From contig CAWATX010000004.1 of NCBI GenBank assembly GCA_963785065.1, positions 1,178,001 through 1,242,000 on the forward strand: a stretch of DNA of 64,000 nucleotides, read 5' to 3'. The translations under genes were made by a program, and so were the position numbers. The DNA is from CAVSRC01 sp963785065. GTDB lineage: Bacteria; Pseudomonadota; Alphaproteobacteria; Rhizobiales; Kaistiaceae. Shown in pieces: positions 60,320 to 64,000 of this stretch. The notes beneath the pieces are model-generated. The model searched no databases, had not been told where the DNA came from, and worked only from the letters and a program-made list of their open reading frames with translations. Position 1 is the stretch's first letter. Every line of letters starts with the position of its first letter.

Positions 60320-61369
60320 CCGTCCTGACCGTCCTCCGGCGCATGAAACGAACCGCGTCTTCACGGGCGAGTTGGTTGCGCACGGTTGCGCGAATGGCGC
60401 CGGAGCCGAACGCTTGCAGATCCTCGTTGAAGTCTCCGAGGCGCGGAGACAGGACCAGCGCCTCGATGCCAGCGGCTTCGGCTCGTTCGGTGAGTGCCGC
60501 GAGCGCCATGTCGCCCGCGACGTCGGCGTCGCGGGCGATGTAGAGCCGGCGGAGCGCCGGCGGGAACTCGAGAGCAGCAAGATGGCTGGCTGAGAGCGCT
60601 GCCGCCATCGGCATGGCGGGCAGCGCACAGCGCAGCGACAGCATCGTCTCGATGCCTTCGCCGACAGCGAGGACGTCGTCTGCCGCGCCGAAGCGGACGG
60701 CATGGCCGAGGAGGCCGCCCATGGCCCGTCGCGGCGTGTCGATCGGCGCCTTGCCCAAGCCGTCCGGGGCAAGCCAGGTGCGATGCGCGCCGGTGATGGC
60801 GCCGGAAAGATCGGTGACGGCGGCGATCATCGCCGGCCAGGTCTCGAGTCGGTGCACCGTCGTCCGGGCGATAGTAGCAGCGAGGATGAAACCGCAGTGC
60901 GCCCGCATCGATGGACGGTCTTGATGCCGCGGCTGCGCAGGTAGGTCTCGACCAGGGTGCCGGCGATCGGCTTGCGCCATGGCCACAGAGCCGCCGCGCC
61001 GCTTCCGGCGAGCCCCGCGGGGACGGTGGCGGGCTGGGCGTCGGAGCCGGCGGTTCGGCACGCGGCAGGCGAGAGGAAGCGTCGCGCCTCCTCGGCGACA
61101 TCGCGGAACTCCATGAGCCCGCAGCTCTCGCGGATCACGTCGAGCAGGTCGCCATACTCGGCCGAGGCGGCATCGGTCCAGTGCCCGGCGGCGCCGGGGC
61201 CGGAGTCCGGCCCGCTCAGCCGGACGAACATCGACCGGCCGGGCGTGTTGCGAACGTCGCCCACCGTCCAGTAGCGGCCCTGGCGCCGCCCTTGGAGCAG
61301 GTAATGGCGGCAGACCGCCTCGGCATCCCGGGCGAGACGCCGCGCCAGCTCGGAAGCGTCGCGGGGCAT
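60315..61369 (-). pseudogene. Toprim-domain protein, second copy with frameshifts
   Basis: Homologue of the gene at 56013, inverted. The N-terminal frame from 61369 gives MPRDASELARRLARDAEAVC and YGDLLDVIRESCGLMEFRD. It then shifts: LPRAEPPAPTPSPPPSPRGS in a second frame, KPIAGTLVETYLRSRGI in the first, and ALRFHPRCYYRPDDGAPT in the second. A third frame carries WPAMIAAVTDLSGAITGAHR and the toprim domain (VLAVGEGIETMLSL; LYIARDADVAGDMALAAL) to the stop at 60315. At least four frame changes are needed. Residues between them are well conserved, so decay is recent or the sequence contains indel errors. Confidence 0.8.
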
Positions 61370-61678
61370 CACGCGACCCTCCCCGACGTGCGCTGACGAT
61401 TATGTTGCGTAGAAGCTGCCGAGCCCTCGCAAAACGGCCGCCCAGCGCGGGGCCGCAACATAACCCGCGGCGCAACATATTCGGTCCATTTGCCGGCCGC
61501 GCCTTTGCCGGTTTCGGGGCCAATGAGGCGCACGAACATTGAGCGCCCGGGCGTGTTGCGAACATCGCCGACCATCCAATAGCGGCCTTCGCGCCGGCCG
61601 TTGGAGAGATAATGGCGGCACACCGCCTCGGCATGCGCGCCGAGACGGTGTGCCAGTTCGGAGGCGTCGCGGCGTCAT
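61369..61678 (-). pseudogene. Partial duplicate of toprim N-terminus, second copy
   Basis: Mirror of the unit at 55705-56013: CRHYLSNGRREGRYWMVGDV, GRSMFVRLIGPETGKGAAGK, then the palindromic insertion and SGRVA. The start (ATG at 61678, overlapping the helicase stop) is out of frame by one base with DASELAHRLGAHAEAV. The same TGATG junctions as in the first copy are kept at both ends. Confidence 0.72.
61399..61480. repeat. Palindrome-ended insertion, second copy
   Basis: TTATGTTGCG at 61400-61409, with CGCAACATAA at 61454-61463 and CGCAACATAT at 61471-61480. It is the reverse complement of the unit at 55904-55986, with small changes. It sits at the same codon position of the partial toprim N-terminal copy. 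Confidence 0.72.
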
Positions 61679-64000
61679 CACGCCGCCTCCCGCTCGGCGA
61701 TGCGCTCGACCGGATAACGCTCCAGCAACTTGGCCAGAATCGCAGGACCGGCGGCGTCGGTCGGGCACGAACAGGCGCAGCTTCCAGGACGATGATCTCG
61801 CCGAAGAGGCCATAGGCCTTGAGGCGGTCGCGCATGGTGTCGGTGAAGCCGGTGAGTTCGATGCGGTTGGCGCCCATGACGCGGACGCGGCGAAGCTGCA
61901 GTCCCTCGGCGAGGTCGAGGATCGTGCGCGCCATCCATCAGAGCGGCGAAGGCGTCGTCCGGCGCGAGGTTCGCGCGCGCCGGTCTCGGAGCGCGGTCGC
62001 CGCCCAGGCGGGCGAGACCCGGCGGCCGATGATGCGCTCGCCGTCGTCGGTCTGCAGCCGGTAGACCCGCGTCGACTCGTTCGGCAGCCGCTTCCAGATC
62101 GGCAGCAGCAGGCCGGCGACGATGTGGAAGGTGCTGTCGGTGAACTCCGGCACCGTCGGCGACCTCCGCCGTCCCAGGCCGCGGTGAAGGCGTCGCGGTC
62201 GGCCTCCCGCCAATGGCGTCGTCGGCCATCATCGCAACCGGCACGTCGGTCGCTCCATCGGCCGGATCAGGCGCACGCGGCGTTCGACCTCGCCGTCATC
62301 GTGCATCAGGCTCGGCGCTGGCACCTGCACGGCGGCGCGGCCCGAGCGCTCGTTGATCAGCAGACGGGCGCGCGGATCGGCGCAGATCGGCTCAGCGCAT
62401 CGTCGAGCGTGAGCGGCCGGTTGCGCTCGCGCTGCGTGATGGTCAGCAGCCGCGTCTCCGCGCCGGTGCCGGGATGGGTGTAGATGGTCTGCCGATCGGT
62501 GACGACGAAGCTCTCGGCCGTCAGCGTCTCCAGCCCGACATCGTAGGTGCCGGCTGGCGATGGCGCCCTCGATGCGGGCCGTCGAGCAAGCTGCTCGAAG
62601 GCCGCGAAGAGGATGTTCTGCAGGTCGATGGTCAGCGCCAGCAGGCGGTTGAGGAAGGTGGTGATCGGCGGCAGCTCGTCCTTGATGCCGTTCGCTGTCG
62701 GTGAGCTTGAGGCCGGTCGCCTCCTCGAACGCGCTGCAGCGAGCAGCCTTCGACCTTGCCGGCGACGAGCAGCAGATAGAGCTGGCGCAGCGCGTCGCGC
62801 GCATAGGGGCTTTCGAGATTGTCCTCGGCGCGGAACAGGCCCTGGCCGCCGGTCTGGCGCTGGCCGCGCGTGATGGCGCCGAGCGTGTCGAGCCGGCGGG
62901 CGATGGTGGAGAGGAAGCGCTTCTCGGCCTTCACGTCGGTCGCGACCGGCCGGAACAGCGGCGGCTGCGCCTGGTTGGTGCGGTTGGTGCGGCCGAGGCC
63001 CTGGATGGCGGCATCGGCCTTCCAGCCCGGCTCGAGCAGATAGTGGACGCGCAGCCGCTGGTTCCTGCGCCGAGAGTCGGCGTGATAGGAGCGCCCGGTG
63101 CCGCCGGCGTCGGAGAAGACGAGGATGCGCTTCTCGTCGTCCATGAAGGCCTGCGTCTCGGCGAGATTGGCGGAGCCGGCGCGGTTCTCGACGGCGAGGC
63201 GATCGACGCCGTCGATCCGGCTTGCGGACGATCCGGCGCGAGCGGCCGGTCACCTCGGCCACCAGCTCGGTGCCGAAGCGCTGGACGATCTGGTCGAGCG
63301 CGCCCTGCACCGGCGGCAGCGACGCGAGCTTCTCGATCAGCCGGTCGCGGCGGGCGACGGCCTCGCGGCACTGCGACGGGCTGGCCGTCGCGATAGACCG
63401 GCCGCGAGGACAGATTGCCCTCGCTCGTCGGTGAAGGGCTCGTAGAGCTGGGTCGGGAAGGAATGCGCGAGATAGTCGAGCACATATTCGCGCGGCGTGA
63501 TGTCGACCTGAGACATCGCCCCATTCCTCGGTCGGGATTTCGGCAAGGCGGCGTTCCATCAGCGCCTCGCCGGTCGAGACGATCTGGATGACGGCGGCAT
63601 GGCCGGCCGTCGAGATCGCGCTCGATCGAGCGCGATCAGCGACGGGGTCTTCATCGCCGTGATGAGGTGATTGAAGAAGCGCTGCTTGGCGCTCTCGAAG
63701 GCCGAGCGCGCGGCGGACTTGGCCTGCGCGTTCAGCGTGCCCGTCGTCGCCGGTGATGTTGGCGGCCTCCAGCGCGGCGTCGAGATTGTTGTGGATGATC
63801 TGGAAGGCGCCGGCATAGGCGTCGTAGATGCGGATCTGCTCGGCGGTGAGCGCGTGCTCGAGCAGCTCGTATTCGACGCCGTCATAGGAGAGCGAGCGGG
63901 CCGCATAGAGGCCGAGCGCCTTCAGGTCGCGCGCCAGCACCTCCATCGCCGCGACGCCGCCGGCCTCGATCGCCTCGACGAACTCGGCGCGCGTGGCGAA
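61678..64000 (-). pseudogene. Strawberry-notch methyltransferase-helicase, second copy, frameshifted and truncated by window end
   Basis: Covers roughly the C-terminal half of the protein encoded at 51323. Recognisable in alternating frames: EVLARDLKALGLYAARSLSY, IIHNNLDAALEAANITGDDG, VIQIVSTGEALMERRLAEIP, VFSDAGGTGRSYHADSRRRN, GLGRTNRTNQAQPPLFRPVA, NGIKDELPPITTFLNRLL and ETLTAESFVVTDRQTIYTHP. The end is RYPVERIAEREAA at 61678. More than ten frame changes interrupt it, mostly single bases. The 5' part (methyltransferase, Walker A) lies beyond the window. It is a diverged paralogue, not an identical copy. Confidence 0.82.

Noticed and set aside
1..64000. CRISPR array
   Set aside because: No regularly spaced short direct repeats with unique spacers were seen. 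The only tandem arrays are protein-coding repeats in the metalloprotease.

Overview
The window looks like a GC-rich alphaproteobacterial replicon, most likely from the Hyphomicrobiales (Rhizobium/Mesorhizobium-like). The evidence is gene content and protein style: an amino-sugar ABC/SIS cluster, ExoD, DUF2924-associated serine recombinases, IS3-family elements of rhizobial type, a PtsN/Kdp locus and a plasmid-type ArdC/ParB/strawberry-notch module. The genus is an inference; no rRNA or other marker is present.

Region 1 (1-13.0 kb) is a metabolic block. It has a 5'-truncated glutaminase-like (DUF4965) gene, a decayed FadR-type regulator, and two divergent operons for amino-sugar catabolism. 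The minus-strand operon is murQ, a solute-binding protein, two permeases and an ATPase. The plus-strand operon is a BadF-type sugar kinase, a GntR regulator, a SIS-domain deaminase, nagA and a Gfo/Idh oxidoreductase. Together they could import and phosphorylate MurNAc/GlcNAc-type sugars, cleave lactate, deacetylate and deaminate to fructose-6-phosphate.

Region 2 (13.0-33.3 kb) is a mobile-element graveyard. It holds five complete IS3-family copies, an IS66 remnant and an IS5-type remnant. It also has two 3'-end tRNA scars (Glu-like and Gln), a serralysin-like metalloprotease broken by a stop codon, and a small membrane-protein gene split by an insertion whose 4-bp target duplication is still visible. 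Uncharacterised genes here are a DUF2971 protein, a zinc-ribbon protein and an orphan, followed by DUF3489, DUF2924 and an internally deleted recombinase. A CaCA antiporter, a 51-residue membrane protein missed by ordinary ORF length cut-offs, and ExoD lie between insertions.

Region 3 (33.3-46.7 kb) is potassium homeostasis: TrkH, then a rearranged kdp locus. Its order is kdpF, kdpB, a 26-codon membrane peptide, kdpA (frameshifted), kdpC, a KdpD-like kinase without the sensor half, kdpE, a ptsN paralogue, and a second kdpD split in two. The second kdpD's kinase half has lost the phospho-accepting histidine (Gln instead).

Region 4 (46.7-64 kb) is a plasmid/ICE/phage-like DNA-metabolism module. 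It has ArdC-like antirestriction, DUF2958, a ParB-like protein, a methyltransferase-helicase of the strawberry notch/DarB type, and a toprim protein. Three of these genes are preceded by the same two-tier hairpin leader. A recombinase-in-trio (RIT) element follows, and beyond it lies an inverted, frameshift-riddled second copy of the toprim and helicase genes that runs off the window.

Single-base frameshifts recur (kdpA, kdpD, ardC, second toprim/helicase copies, FadR remnant). Some may be real decay and some may be sequence error; raw reads would decide.
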